DNA of 64,000 nucleotides from Cinclus cinclus (GCF_963662255.1 NC_085071.1:5093035-5157034), one strand, 5' to 3'. Shown: positions 1 to 31,165, numbered from the stretch's first letter. Program-made: numbers and translations. The notes: generated from the letters alone by a model not told the origin.

Positions 1-2600
<2,600 letters not shown>

Positions 2601-3164
2601 GGCAATAATTTTCCATTGATTTTGGTCACTCCTTTTGTCATCCAGGAAATTATCCCAGTATTAAACCCCAGTGTGTCCCAAGAAACATTCCCAGTGTGTC
2701 CCAAGAAATATTCCCCTTACAGCCCCCATGTGGCCAGGGGGAACAATTCTGTCTGTCCTGGGCTGGATAACAGGAATGGACCCACTGCAATAAAATCCCT
2801 CTCCAGGTGTTGCTGTCTCCCTCCTCACCCTCATCTTCCCTGCTCTGTTTATGGGCAGTTCCAGCTCAGGATTTTGGGGCAATGCTTTCCCCGTTTCCCC
2901 AAACACCTTCTCTATTTTTAGAGGAAAATCACTGCAGCAGGGCCAGCATTTCCAGCCCAGGGACAGCTGGGATCCTTTGGAAGCAGCATGGAGCAGTCTG
3001 GAGTGCTTGGATGAGGAGCAGGGCAGGGCTGGGCACTCCCATTGTCCATCTGCTCCCTCTGTTTGCCTCCAGCTCGTTGCTCCACTTGGATGCTCCTCCA
3101 GTGACCATCCTGTGCCTGCAGCCTGTCCTGGATGTGCCTCTGCTGTGGAGCCAGGCTGGGAATG

Positions 3165-3540
3165 TCCAGCCTGGAGAGGAGAAGCCTCCAGGGAGAGCTC
3201 AGAGCCCCTCGCCGGGCTTGAAGGGGCTCCAGGAGAGCAGGAGAGGGACTGGGAATGAGGGATGAAGGGACAGGACACGGGGAATGGCTTTGAACTGGAA
3301 AAGGAGAGATTTGGGTGGGATACTGGGGAGAAGCTCCTCTCTGTGAAGGTGGGGAGGGGCTGGAATGGAATTCCCAGAGCAGCCATGGGTGCCCCTGGAT
3401 CCCCAGAAGGGTCCCAGGCCAGGCTGGATGGCATTTGGAGCACCTGGGACAGGGGAAGGTGTCCCTGCCACGGCTGGGGTGGAACTGGGTGATCCTTTAT
3501 GTCCCTTCCCTTCCCACCCCAGCCATCCCAGGATTTTAAC
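3165..3540 (+). mobile_element. CR1 LINE 3' region
   Basis: Landmarks occur in CR1 order: CCAGCCTGGAGAGGAGAAG, GGACACGGGGAATGGCTTTG, GGAGAGATTTGGGTGGGA, CCAGGCCAGGCTGGATGGC, GGGGAAGGTGTCCCTGCC and the terminal CCCTTCCC...CCATCCCAGGATT. About 375 bp are preserved. An antisense open frame crossing it (to about 2661) is not a gene. Confidence 0.8.
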
Positions 3541-3544
3541 ACAC

Positions 3545-4844
3545 ACCTGGTGTATCCCAGACCGGGTTTCCATGATCCCACCGGCACTTCCAGGGAACTG
3601 GAAAATGCATTTTCCGTGCCTGGGCTGGTTCAGTTGCTCTGCTGTGGTACCAGATGGGTATTCCCAGCAGGAATTCCCAGCTCTGAGGGATTCAGATTTT
3701 CCTGAGCCCAGGAGTCAGGAGGAGGCTGAAGGAAACGATTCCTGCCCAGAGAAGTTCTAGCAATCCCATGCTGAGCTGTGCTTGCTAAACCATCACGGTG
3801 ATGGTGGCTTTGAGTGGGTGTGGTGATCCAAAATGCAGATTTCTCAAAGGAAATCCTGATTTTCAGCAGTGATCAGTCAGAAGGAGCCTTGGGGACTGGG
3901 AGAGGGACCCAAAAAAGGACACGTGGCAGTCAGGGCAGCTCGTGGCGCTTGGGCAGCCTCTGGTTGAAGGACACGAGGTGTTTGATTGTGTCCTCTGGGC
4001 TGGAGCCCTCCAAATGACTCCCAAGTGCTCCCACTCCGGGGAATGCCAGAGTGGCCCAGGAGCCATTCTCTACAACAATCACTGAAGGGCAGGAGCTTTA
4101 TTGCACTGCTGCTCTTCTTGCCTCTGTCCCTGTGTCCTTCCCAGTACTGAGCTGCCAGTTCAGCACCCAGGGAAGGAGAGAAATTCCCATTTTTCCTGTG
4201 GAGTTTGGTCTGGCACCCTCCCTGGCGGGCAGAGCTGTTGCCATAGATGCAGCTGAAACCTGGTTCCCAGTGCCTTTGTTCCTGGCCTCTGAAGTCAGGG
4301 ATTTGCATGTGGAAACCAGTCAGAAAATTTCCAATTAACTCCTATTTTGATGAGGGGAAAATGACTTTTTGCCTTTCAAAAGCTCTCCTCTAATTATAAC
4401 TCTCATTTTCAGTGTATTTCAAGGCTTCTTTCCTATCTTGGAAGGCAAAAATGGGAGTCGGTTGTATTTTTAGCTTTCTTTACATATATATATGTTAATG
4501 TACAGGCTTTGGACTTGGAGATTTTTCCAAAAAACACCCTCAAAAGAGTTTTCCTTCGAGCTGGTTTGGGGTCAGAGACATGAGTTTGACTGTTGGCCAG
4601 AATCCTACGTGACCTTGCTTGGAGCAGCAGCTTCAGTGTCCTCCTGCATTCCCTGAGCAGGATCATCCATTTCCAGGATTAGAAATGGAGAGGCAGCAGA
4701 AATCCCACCCAGATCAATGCATCCTCCCTGGGCTGCAGCAGGGGGACAGTGACAAATCCCCATCCCTACCAGTGGCCCTGCGACAGGAACTGGGACGTGT
4801 TGCCTTTGGAGGTGGTTGGGATCCAGGGGCTGGGGGGGAGTTTT
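3545..4844 (+). other. Intron, no feature seen
   Basis: About 1.3 kb of intron with no recognisable exon, RNA gene or repeat apart from short runs such as ACATATATATATG near 4483. The open frames on both strands lack splice signals or family motifs. Confidence 0.5.
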
Positions 4845-6362
<1,518 letters not shown>

Positions 6363-6454
6363 GATCACAGGGCAATCCAGAGCAGGGATGGGGAAAAGCA
6401 GCTGAAGGAGCTTCCAGCCCGGTACGAGGGCTCGGTGCCCTCCCAGCTGTGCAC

Positions 6455-6752
6455 AGGGGGTGACACATCCCGGGAAGGGACAGAGACACATCCCTGGAGG
6501 GGACAGAGACACATCCCTGGAAGGGACAGAGACACATCCCGGGAGGGGACAGAGACACATCCCGGGAAGGGACAGAGACACATCCCGGGAGGGGACAGAG
6601 ACACATCCCGGGAAGGGACAGAGACACATCCCTGGAGGGGACAGAGACACATCCCGGGAGGGGACAGAGACACATCCCGGGAAGGGACAGAGACACATCC
6701 CGGGAGGGGACAGAGACACATCCCGGGAAGGGACAGAGACACATCCCCGGGA
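6455..6752 (+). repeat. 23-bp minisatellite B
   Basis: About 13 copies of a unit containing ACACATCCCGGGAGGGGACA with G/A variants (GGGAAGGGACA, CTGGAGGGG). The period is 23 bp, the same as the neighbouring array at 6135, and the two share a GACA-TCCC-GGG core, so they may have one origin. Confidence 0.95.
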
Positions 6753-6754
6753 GC

Positions 6755-7204
6755 CCCCGTGTGCCCCAGCCCCACCCCAGGCCAGTGATCCCAGAGCTGC
6801 TCCTCCCTTTTGGGGCTGCTTCTCCCTTTTGGGGCAGTTCCTGACAACCCACCCGGGTTTAAGGCTTTCCCTCCTGGAATTCTGGAGGTCTGAGACCTCC
6901 ATATCCTGGCAAATTCCACCTTGGTATGGATGTGTCTGGGAAACCCCCCTAGCTTTGAGCTCTCCCTTGTTGTCCACGTGGTTCTTACACCTTACACCTT
7001 TCCCTTCCTGACCACTGCAGGTCCTTTTTTAGCCTCTCCAGCCCTTATTTGCACTGATAAATCAATAAATCCAAGGGTAGAGAAGGGGAAGGATTGATCT
7101 GCAGCACGGAGCTGCCTCCTGGCTGCTGTTCCTGCTGCAGGTGGGCTGGGGATGGGGAGTGTGACGAACAGGGGCACAAATTTGGAAGGAAGGAGGATGT
7201 TCCA
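6755..7204 (+). other. Intron, no feature seen
   Basis: Non-repetitive intron with no coding or RNA signal that I can support. Confidence 0.45.
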
Positions 7205-7432
7205 GGCCTTGGGGGGGAAAAAAAAAAAAAAAGTCACACTTGGTGGGGGTTTTTTTGTTGTTTTTTGAGGGTTTTTCCTGTTCTTTTTGTTTAGTTGATT
7301 TTGGGTGGCTTTATTTTGGGGGGAGGGGTTTTTTTTGTTTCTTTGGGGTTTTTTTGTTTGTTTCTTTTGTTTTTTGGTTGGTTTGGTTGGTTTGTTTTGT
7401 TTGGTTTTTTGGTGGTTTTTTTTGGTGCAGAA
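7205..7432 (+). repeat. G/T-rich low-complexity tract
   Basis: An A16 run after GGGGGG is followed by about 190 bp made almost only of G and T (GGTTTTTTTG, TTTGGTTGG). The antisense Lys/Pro/Asn-rich and sense Phe/Gly-rich open frames here are compositional. Confidence 0.9.
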
Positions 7433-8229
7433 TTTCAATAGGAAATCCTTCCCAGCTCTCACCTGGTGGCCACACCTGCTCAGGAGATGGTCCTGAGCTC
7501 TGGGTGACCTTGGAGGGCCATTGCAGGACAAAGCTCCTCACCAGGGCCAGCTGCTGCCTCCTCCCAGCCTGAACTTCCCAGCACTGCTGAGCTCTGAGTT
7601 CTCATCCTGCTGGCACAGGCAGCCTCTTCAGGGCAGGAATAACAATCAGGCTGCACATCAAGCTCATCAGGGAACTGAGAATCAAGAAAAATCGTTTGCA
7701 GAGCTTTAAATTCGAGCCTCAGCACTGAGTGGCTGCTGTTCCTGGCTGGGAATTAGCAGCTTGGGTTTATCAGAACAGGACAAACTCAGGGCTGGTGGCC
7801 CAGAGCTCTGTGGCAGGGTGACAGTTCTGTCACAGTGTCCCCACTGCCCGCTCAGACCTGCCTGGACAGGGATGGAAGTGGGAGACTGACTCATTAAGAT
7901 CACAGGAGATTTAATTGCTTTTCCAGACACTCTGTATTCCAGTCCTAGAGATGGTCTGGGGAGAACTGAGAGTGGCTTTTTGTTCCTTTGTCCAAACCCT
8001 CTGGCCAGGACAGCTCCCTGGGATGTCCCCAGCATCGTCCCTAGGGATTCTGTGCCAAAATCCTGCTTCCCATCCATGGCAAGAGGACAAAGTCACCTCC
8101 AAAGTGCCTCCTCTGGGTCCATCTGCTGCTACCTCCTTCCTTAACCCTTCCCTGGAGGAGCAGCAGAGCCAGGAGCTGCCCTGGGATGATTCCCTCAGCT
8201 CCAGGAGCTCTGGGACACGAGGTTGATCC

Positions 8230-8790
8230 CAAAAACTGCTCTGGGAGGTGTAGGAGTGATGGTGGGTAGGATGGACGGGACGCATGGAGAGGAGAGGTCT
8301 CCAGAGCCAGGTGTTGGAATTTGTGGTTTATTGTAAAGGGTGTGGGTGAAAGGGACCTGCTGGGAGCTGCCAGGCACAGCTCGGAGCAGGCACCAGAGAG
8401 CAGGAGAGCAAGAGAGGAAGAAGAAGGCTGAGAGAGAGTAAAGAGCTAAGAAAGTAAGGGCAAGAGTAAAAGGAAGGGCAAGAGAGCAAAGTTCCCGTTA
8501 CAATACAATAAATCTTCTTCTGTGCCGAATATTCCGATTTTCACTGACCAATCCAATACCAGATACAAATCCTACAGCATTTACACACAGCCTGTAGGAA
8601 TCATTACACTGCCACTCTGTGTTCCATCTCAAACCCTACAAACTCCTCTGTGGACCCTTCTGCCAGGCTGGCAGGGTCTGCTCTGACCCTGGAGCTGTGT
8701 GCAGGCGCAGGGAATTGTTCACTCCAGAGGGGATCACTCCCAGCTGCCCACGCTGTTGTTTCCACTTGTTCAGTAACTGAGCTTTGATAT
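8230..8790 (-). mobile_element. Possible solo LTR, antisense
   Basis: On the - strand the order resembles an avian endogenous-retrovirus LTR: a purine/pyrimidine-skewed U3-like stretch, then ACAATAAACC (reverse complement at 8325-8334) as polyadenylation signal, then a short U5-like end with CCAACACCTGGCTCTGG. No internal gag/pol sequence is visible. Borders and target duplication could not be fixed, so this is tentative. Confidence 0.45.
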
Positions 8791-9100
8791 CTCAAAGATG
8801 GCTTTCATTTCAATCTCTCGTTATAGTTTCCATATTCTCCAAATCTTTTGCCAGGCAATCATATTGATAAAATTTTCCTGTTTTATCTCTCCCAGCTGGG
8901 TGTTGTTGGGAGGCGGGGGGGGGACTTTGGAGTGCCTGTCCCCAGCCCAGCCTGCAGAGCCCAAGAGGAGCAGACAGCCAGAGTTTGACAGCAGAAAATC
9001 TTCCAGGGTAAACAGGCTGGGAAAACAGTGACTCACGGCTTGTTGGTGTGCGAGCTCGGCAGGAGGAACAGAAAATCCTCAGCATGGGGTTGTTCAGAGG

Positions 9101-10760
9101 CAGATTCCCACAGATTTATACAGATTCCCACAGATTTATACAGATTCCCACGGACTTAGACAGATATATGCAAATTTTACGTGGATACACACAGATTTAT
9201 ACAAGTTTTACATGGATTCACACAGATTTATACAAATTTTACACGGATTCCCACTGATTTATACAGATTTTAGACGGATTCCCACTGATTTATACAGATT
9301 TTACATGGATTCACACAGATTTATACAAGTTTTATATGGATTCCCACAGATTTATACAAATTTTACACGGATTCCCACTGATTTATACAGATTTTAGACG
9401 GATTCCCACTGATTTATACAGATTTTACATGGATTCACACAGATTTATACAAGTTTTATATGGATTCACACAGATTTATACAAATTTTACACGGATTCCC
9501 ACTGATTTATACAGATTTTACATGGATTCACACAGATTTATACAAGTTTTATATGGATTCACATAGATTTATACAAATTTTACACGGATTCCCACTGATT
9601 TATACAGATTTTACATGGATTCACACACATTTATACAAGTTTTACATGGATTCACACAGATTTATAAAAATTTTACACGGATTCCCACTGATTTACACAG
9701 ATTTTACATGGATTCACACAGATTTATACAAATTTTACATGGATTCACACAGATTTATACAAATTTTACACGGATTCCCACTGATTTATACAGATTTTAC
9801 ATGGATTCACACAGATTTATACAAGTTTTATATGGATTCACACAGATTTATACAAATTTTACACGGATTCCCACTGATTTATACAGATTTTACATGGATT
9901 CACACAGATTTATACAAGTTTTATATGGATTCACACAGATTTATACAAATTTTACACGGATTCCCACTGATTTATACAGATTTTACATGGATTCACACAG
10001 ATTTATACAAGTTTTATATGGATTCACATAGATTTATACAAATTTTACACGGATTCCCACTGATTTACACAGATTTTACATGGATTCACACACATTTATA
10101 CAAGTTTTACATGGATTCACACAGATTTATAAAAATTTTACACGGATTCCCACTGATTTACACAGATTTTACATGGATTCACACAGATTTATACAAATTT
10201 TACACGGATTCCCACTGATTTATACAGATTTTACATGGATTCACACAGATTTATACAAGTTTTATATGGATTCACACAGATTTATACAAATTTTACACGG
10301 ATTCCCACTGATTTATACAGATTTTACATGGATTCACACACATTTATACAAGTTTTATATGGATTCACACAGATTTATACAAATTTTACACGGATTCCCA
10401 CTGATTTACACAGATTTTACATGGATTCACACAGATTTATACAAGTTTTATATGGATTCACACAGATTTATACACATTTTACACAGGTTTATACAGATTT
10501 TTCATGGGTTTATACAGATTTTTCATGGATTCACACAGATTTATACAAATTTTACACTGATTCCCACTGATTTACACAGATTTTACATGGATTCACACAG
10601 ATTTATACAAATTTTACACGGGTTTACATGGATTTATTCAGATTTATACCGATTTCACAGAGATCCACACAGATTTACATTTGCACAGATTCCCCCGTTT
10701 TTATACAGGCTTACACCCGTTTTACAAACGTTCCCCTCAGATTCCCACAGATTTGGATTT
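9101..10760 (+). repeat. 31-bp satellite-like array with 124-bp higher-order unit
   Basis: Roughly 50 copies of a 31-bp unit built from CACAGATTTATACAAATTTT and ACATGGATTC. Variants alternate so that the pattern repeats every four units (124 bp), for example at 9212, 9336 and 9460. A block recurs 465 bp (15 units) apart at 9615 and 10080. All three + frames stay open for long stretches, giving a 252-residue open frame (9460-10218) that repeats every 31 residues. It has no splice continuity with CSMD2 and I regard it as non-coding. Copies decay after about 10640. Confidence 0.97.
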
Positions 10761-13373
<2,613 letters not shown>

Positions 13374-13481
13374 TAATCCCGTGTGCGCTGGGAGTCTTTT
13401 TGTATTTTTGTGTTGCATGCGAGCAGAGCGTCCTTTCTGCGGTGATCTGGTGGATCCAAGTGGAGTTGGAGTGTGGGAGAG

Positions 13482-13745
13482 CACAGAATCCCAGGATTGT
13501 TGAGGGTGGAAAAGCCCTCCGAGCCCATCAAGTGCAAGCTGTGCCCCATCCCCACGCTGTCACTCGGTGCCACCTCCAGCCCTTCCTTGGACACCCCCAG
13601 GGGTGGGCACTCCAAACCTCCCTGGGCAGTTCCAGTGCCTGAGCACCCTTTCCATGCAGAAATTCCTCCTGCTGTCCAACCTGAGCCTCCCCTGGCACAG
13701 CTCGAGGCCATTCCCTCACCTCCTATCCTCGTTCCCTGGGATATG
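13482..13745 (-). mobile_element. CR1 LINE fragment, antisense
   Basis: Antisense CR1 of the subfamily reading CACAGAATCCCAGGATTG, CCAGCCCTTCCTTGGACACC, CAGAAATTCCTCCTGCTGTC and CCCCTGGCACAGCTCGAGGC. The same family appears at 46335 and 47391. About 260 bp are retained. Confidence 0.78.
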
Positions 13746-13857
13746 ACCAAACCTTTCCCGTCGAAGCTGCAGCAATCCAGAAATTCAGATCAAAACTCCA
13801 ACGTTAATTAAAACCCCACTAATCTCCAGTACGCCCCTTTTGGTTCCCAACCAATGA

Positions 13858-15065
<1,208 letters not shown>

Positions 15066-15598
15066 GAGGTGAAGAGCACTTGAAGCAGCTTTAACATGAA
15101 ATACTCTGCCCCAAACACACATTTGAAACAGGTTTTTTTGCTTCCTTCCTTTCCTTGTGCTTTTCCATCCCTTGTCCTTTCTGTCTGGCCGTGTTGAAGT
15201 GAGTGGCACCTCCTGACAGTGACATCAGTGTTTGTCCTGGCATGTGGCAGCTCAGGGCCAGGTTTATCTGAGAGCTGCCTGACGTCTGATCCCATCCCCA
15301 GACATTTCAATTCCCTTTGCTGACTCCTGAGTTCCCTTTCACCTGCTTGGAAAATTCTGATTCGGGGTTTTGTGTGTTAAATGTGTTAAATTCCTGATTC
15401 CTGTCCTGCTGTGCCCAGGGCATGGGGAAGTTGTTGGACACTGAGTCCCCTGGGACATCTCCACACCCAGGGATGTGCTCAGCCCCTGGCACTCCGTGTT
15501 CTCTCTCCCAGGAGGCAGGACCATTCCTTGGCTGGAATTTGAACCTGGTTTATTGATGTAAAAAGATAAATTTCTGTCATTTATGCATTTTCTTAACC

Positions 15599-15798
15599 NN
15601 NNNNNNNNNNNNNNNNNNNNNNNNNNNNNNNNNNNNNNNNNNNNNNNNNNNNNNNNNNNNNNNNNNNNNNNNNNNNNNNNNNNNNNNNNNNNNNNNNNNN
15701 NNNNNNNNNNNNNNNNNNNNNNNNNNNNNNNNNNNNNNNNNNNNNNNNNNNNNNNNNNNNNNNNNNNNNNNNNNNNNNNNNNNNNNNNNNNNNNNNNN
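15599..15798. other. Assembly gap (200 N)
   Basis: Exactly 200 N, a placeholder-sized gap whose true length is unknown. It lies between the Sushi7 exon and the second half of CUB8, where the first-half CUB8 exon is expected and is not otherwise found. Confidence 0.99.
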
Positions 15799-16175
15799 GG
15801 CAGCTCCCAAAGTTCTTGCTGGGGTTGGAGGTGGTGGCTCTGGTGGCACCTCTGTGTCCACCTCACCACAGCAGAGCCAAGCAGGGGTGGCCAGAGCTTG
15901 GAATGGGGAATGTCAGCATAAAACACTTGAGGGTGGTCCCTGGGGTTGTGGGGAGCTTTGGGAAGAGCTCCTCAAGGGTTGTTCACACTCTCAGGGCAGA
16001 GCTGGGCTCTCCTCTCTGCTCCTTGCTAAGATGGCAGGACTTCTCTCTCACACACTTATATTTATATAAATATAATCTCCCCAATTTCTAATCTGCTTTT
16101 TTAATTATTATTATTATTTTATTTTTTTTTAGCCGATTTCCATGCCTGTAATTGGGAAATAGGGATTGTCAGAGT

Positions 16176-16295
16176 GCAGGAATAAAACTCCTTTCCCCTC
16201 AGGAATAAAACACCTTTCTCCTAAGGAATAAAACTCCTTTGCCTTCAGGAAAAAAAACCACCTTTCCCCTCAGGAATAAACCTCCTTTCCCCTCC
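16176..16295 (+). repeat. ~24-bp repeat containing AATAAA
   Basis: Five imperfect copies of CAGGAATAAAACTCCTTTCC. At least four keep AATAAA, so the intron carries a cluster of canonical polyadenylation hexamers in sense orientation. Confidence 0.9.
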
Positions 16296-17139
16296 ATTGT
16301 CTGCTAAAGCAGGGGCTCTGCCTGAGACTCAGGTCAGGCTGAGGGAAAAGCTGAGATGTGCCTGTGGAATAGTTGGATTTGCTCCAGAGAACTCCAGATC
16401 TGATATCCCAGCAGATGCCAGGCCACTGCCAGCCTGTCCCATGGATCACCTGCATCAAGATTTTCCCCCCCTGGCACAGCCTGAAGTTATTTTATCTCAA
16501 ATAAATGGGGATGGTTTAGGCAGCCCTGGAGCTGGTGTTCCCCCCCACCCCAGCTCAACCTCTGGCAGCCTCTCCCTGATCCCAAGGTCTCCAGGGATGA
16601 GTTTTTTTCCCAGCATTTCTGGCTCACCGGGCCCAGTTAAGGCTGGGAACAAACGTAATCACAGCGAGGCAGCCGTGGAGAACAGCTCTGCACCATCCAT
16701 CCTGATTTTCCTCAAGCCTGGCTTTATTTCTCTTTGCTCAAGGTCTCTGCTCCAGAGATTTATGATTCAGCTCTTTTGGTTTCTCCCAGTTTCTGTGGGC
16801 ATTATTTTGTTGCTGAGGATTTTGCAGTGGGCTGGCAAAATTTTTTTCTTTCCCCCCCCCCCTTTTTTTTTTTTTATGGCTCTCCCTGATTTATTTATGT
16901 TTGCCCCAGATAAATGGAAAAGCAGCCAAGTGAAAGCTTCCCTGTTTGCCTCCGTGGGCTGGCAGGGATTTCAGCACAGCACCTGATGGGTTTATTTTTT
17001 ACAGATTTTTTTCTGTTTCTAGGTTTCTGTCCCCGTTTCACGGTGGGGTTGACTTGCCCATGGTTGGCCTGATTTTGTTGTGCCAGAGGGAAAATGGGGC
17101 AGTGACAAACGTGGACTGGGAAATTCCTCCTCTCCAGGT
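16296..17139 (+). other. Intron, no feature seen
   Basis: No exon-like segment with CUB or Sushi motifs. It contains a C10-T15 run near 16852-16875. Confidence 0.45.
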
Positions 17140-17345
17140 GGGATTTGAGTGCAGGAGTGGAAGGGATCAGCTCCTGCTCCATCCCCAGGGAATGGTCACA
17201 TTCCCAAGGCTGCCAGAGCTCCAGGAGGGTTTGGACAACACCCTCAAGGACAGGGTGGGGTTTTGGGATGTCTGCAGGGCCTGGAATTGGATTTGATGAT
17301 CCCTGTGGGTCCATTCCCACTCAGGACATTCCATGACTCAGAACT
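17140..17345 (+). mobile_element. CR1 LINE 3'-end fragment
   Basis: The sense order matches the CR1 end: AAGGCTGCCAGAGCTCCAGG, GGTTTGGACAACACCCTCAA, GGTTTTGGGATGTCTGCAG, TTGGATTTGATGATCCCTG and ACTCAGGACATTCCATGA. Confidence 0.75.
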
Positions 17346-17958
17346 GCAGCCTTCAGCTGGTGACTCCCCACCATATCCAGGGCAGGATCTTGTTCTTGGA
17401 TGCTTCTTCTGACATGGGAAGATCCCAAAGCTCTTGGAAAAGCCTGGGTCCATCTGCTCCCCATCCTGGGCAGGAGCAGGGTGAGATGCCAGCAGGGATG
17501 TGTTGGGATCACATTTGTCCTGTCCTGGAGTGCCACCAGCCCTCACCAGGGAGCTCCAGCCTCTCCCATCCCCTTGGGTCCATCGCTGGCCCAGACTCAG
17601 TGGGAATTCCTTCACCTCCTGCAGCTTTCCCTGAGGAATTCCCTGTCTAGGTGCCTTGGCTGAAAGCCTTGAGCCCTCTCTCCAGGACAGACCCTGCTCT
17701 GAAATCCAGAGGAAAGGAATGAAATCTGCCTTCAGAGCATCAAAATAAACCCCTCAGTGTCAGCTCTTCGTCATTCTTAACTCCCGTTTTCCCTGGCTTC
17801 CCTTCCTGCTGTGGATTTTGGAGCTCTGGCTCCTGCTGCCTAAACCCCGTTCTGCAACATCCAACCCTTCCTAAAACACATCAAAAATCCTGGAGGTGCT
17901 GCAATCCAGCATCAGAGCTGGCTGCCTGAATTAGGCACAAACCACATTCCAGGTCTGA

Positions 17959-23965
<6,007 letters not shown>

Positions 23966-24079
23966 TGAGTACCTGCTGCAGCGTGTGCTTCTCGTTAATG
24001 CTGGCTTCTGTTACTGCCCACGTTAGGCCAAAATTCTACCTTCCCACCCACCTTGTCCATCTCTCCTGAATTCCCTGTC

Positions 24080-24440
24080 AATCCTGATTTCCCTGTCAAC
24101 CCTGCTGAGTGCCAGCCCCCTGCTTGGAATTCCCCTTTGGAGATCTCCTAAAAAAACTCCAGGTCTCATTGCTTCATGTGACCCAGTTTCCCCCCGCCCC
24201 CCACCCCGCCTCTCTCATTGGACAATTTGTAAACTTTACCCTTTAACCCCTCAGAATTTCCCCAATTTGCTAATAATTTGTGCCTTCCCCTTAAACCTCC
24301 CCCATATTTAAGTTTTTGCACCTTCACCATTTCTGTCTTTCAACCCCCCGGATTCCCCAGAGTAATAAATCCTTTTTATCCTATGCAAAAGACCTCCCCC
24401 TCCTCCTTGCCTCCTTCAAACACAGTCTGACAGCCAAAAA
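24080..24440 (+). mobile_element. Possible solo LTR
   Basis: A pyrimidine-rich stretch contains a TATA-like CATATTTAAG (about 24302), then GTAATAAATCC with AATAAA at 24364 and a C/T-rich end, the layout of an avian retroviral LTR (U3-R-U5). No internal viral sequence follows. The ends and target duplication are not resolved. Confidence 0.4.
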
Positions 24441-24504
24441 GGCCATGGAACCATCTCGAGCCACATCAAGGCCTCCTGTTCCTGGGGTGTGACCCACTCC
24501 AGGC

Positions 24505-24552
24505 ACGGGACAAAGTGACAAAGTGACAAAGTGACAAAGTGACAAAGTGAGT
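24505..24552 (+). repeat. (GTGACAAA)n microsatellite
   Basis: About five copies of the octamer GTGACAAA. Confidence 0.9.
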
Positions 24553-24854
24553 GAGCTCTGGCTGATGCATCAAGTACCCACGTGTTTGGTGCCGTGGCCC
24601 TGGGGACATGGAATGGGATGATCTGGGTGTGGATGTCCTGAATCTGGCAAGGAACCAACCCAAAGTTGATGGAACTGTCCCATTCCCCTGGATAATCTGT
24701 TCCCAGATTTTTATAATTTTTTTTTTTTTGGTTGTGGAGATATTCATATTCTAACTGCAGCTCCTCTTGGATACACAGAACCTGATCTGCTCCAGGAATC
24801 CCTGCAGCAGCTCTGGCTCAGGCTCTGTCTCCTGACTCCATCCCCACTCCTGGA

Positions 24855-26239
<1,385 letters not shown>

Positions 26240-26470
26240 GCAGGGCAGAGAATTTTTCACTCTCTACCTGCCAGGAGGGTGGAGCAAGGTGGGGTTTGGC
26301 CTCTGCTCCCAGGGAACAAGGACAGGATGAGAGGGAACAGCCTCAGGTTGTGCCAGAGGAGGCTCAGGTTGGACATCAGCAGGAATTTCTGCATGGGAAG
26401 GGTGCTCAGGCCTTGGAAGGGGTGGAATCCCCACCTGTGGAGGTGACCAAGGATGTGACACAGGGAATAA
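26240..26470 (+). mobile_element. CR1 LINE (outer copy, 5' portion)
   Basis: The sense CR1 order is TCTACCTGCCAGGAGGGTGG, GGCCTCTGCTCCCAGGGAAC, AGGTTGTGCCAGAGGAGGC and GTGGAGGTGACCAAGGATG. It is interrupted at about 26470 by an antisense CR1 and resumes at about 26666. Confidence 0.8.
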
Positions 26471-26665
26471 ATAAAAGAATCCCAGACTGGTTTGGGTTGG
26501 AAAGGACCTTAAAATCCATCCAGCTTCATAGGCAGGGACACCTTCCAGTATCCCAAGTTGCTCCAAGTTCCATCCAGCCTGCCCTTGGACACTTCCAAGG
26601 GTGGGGAATCCACAATTTCTCTGTGCCAGGGCCTCCCCATCCATCTCAAATAGGATTTGTCCTCG
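26471..26665 (-). mobile_element. CR1 LINE inserted in another CR1, antisense
   Basis: It begins with the antisense CR1 end AAAGAATCCCAGACTGGTTT and continues with CCTTAAAATCCATCCAGC, GTTGCTCCAAGTTCCATCCA, CCTTGGACACTTCCAAGGG and GGGAATCCACAATTTCTCTG. Confidence 0.85.
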
Positions 26666-26765
26666 TGGCACTGGGTGCTGTGGGCTGGTGACAAGGTGGG
26701 GATGGGTCACAGCTTGGACTTGATGATCCTGAAGGGATCATGGGATCAGTGACCCTGGGATTGTG
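26666..26765 (+). mobile_element. CR1 LINE (outer copy, 3' end)
   Basis: Resumes the sense element: GGCACTGGGTGCTGTGGGCT, GACAAGGTGGGGATGGGTCA, CTTGGACTTGATGATCCTGA and a GGGATTGTGTGAA tail. It continues the 26240-26470 fragment after the nested insertion. Confidence 0.8.
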
Positions 26766-26985
26766 TGAAATCAAAGTTTTGCCCTGCTGCTTGGGTTTTT
26801 GGGTGGAACTGGAGCCTCCCTTCTCCCAGCGCTCCTGTGCTGAGCACCACAGGAAGGTCTGGAGCAGCCAGAATCCAAACCCAAAATCCAGATCCTGCAA
26901 ATGGTGCCGGGCCTTGTGAAAATCCCACAAATTCCCAGATGAAAAAAAAAAAAAAAAAAGCCTAAAAAGACCCAAATTACACTGA

Positions 26986-31064
<4,079 letters not shown>

Positions 31065-31165
31065 GTATAGAATCATTATATCATTAAGGTTGGAAAAAAC
31101 CTCCAAGATATTCAAATCCAACTTTTCATCCAGGTGCCACCTCCACCCGGTCTGGCATGGAACCA
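31065..31165 (-). mobile_element. CR1 LINE 3'-end fragment, antisense
   Basis: ATAGAATCATTATATCATTA is followed by AGGTTGGAAAAAACCTCCAA and CAAATCCAACTTTTCATCCA, the antisense CR1 terminus of the AGGTTGGAAAAGACCT subtype. Confidence 0.75.

Noticed and set aside
2661..3587. 308-residue antisense open frame
   Set aside because: It runs antisense through a sense CR1 LINE fragment and unique intron. No conserved domain or splice context.
9460..10218. 252-residue open frame in the AT-rich array
   Set aside because: It repeats every 31 residues because the 31-bp unit lacks stops in all frames. There are no splice links to CSMD2 and no known domain.
9101..10760. CRISPR-like regular array
   Set aside because: Units are contiguous 31-bp repeats without unique spacers or cas genes, in a vertebrate intron.
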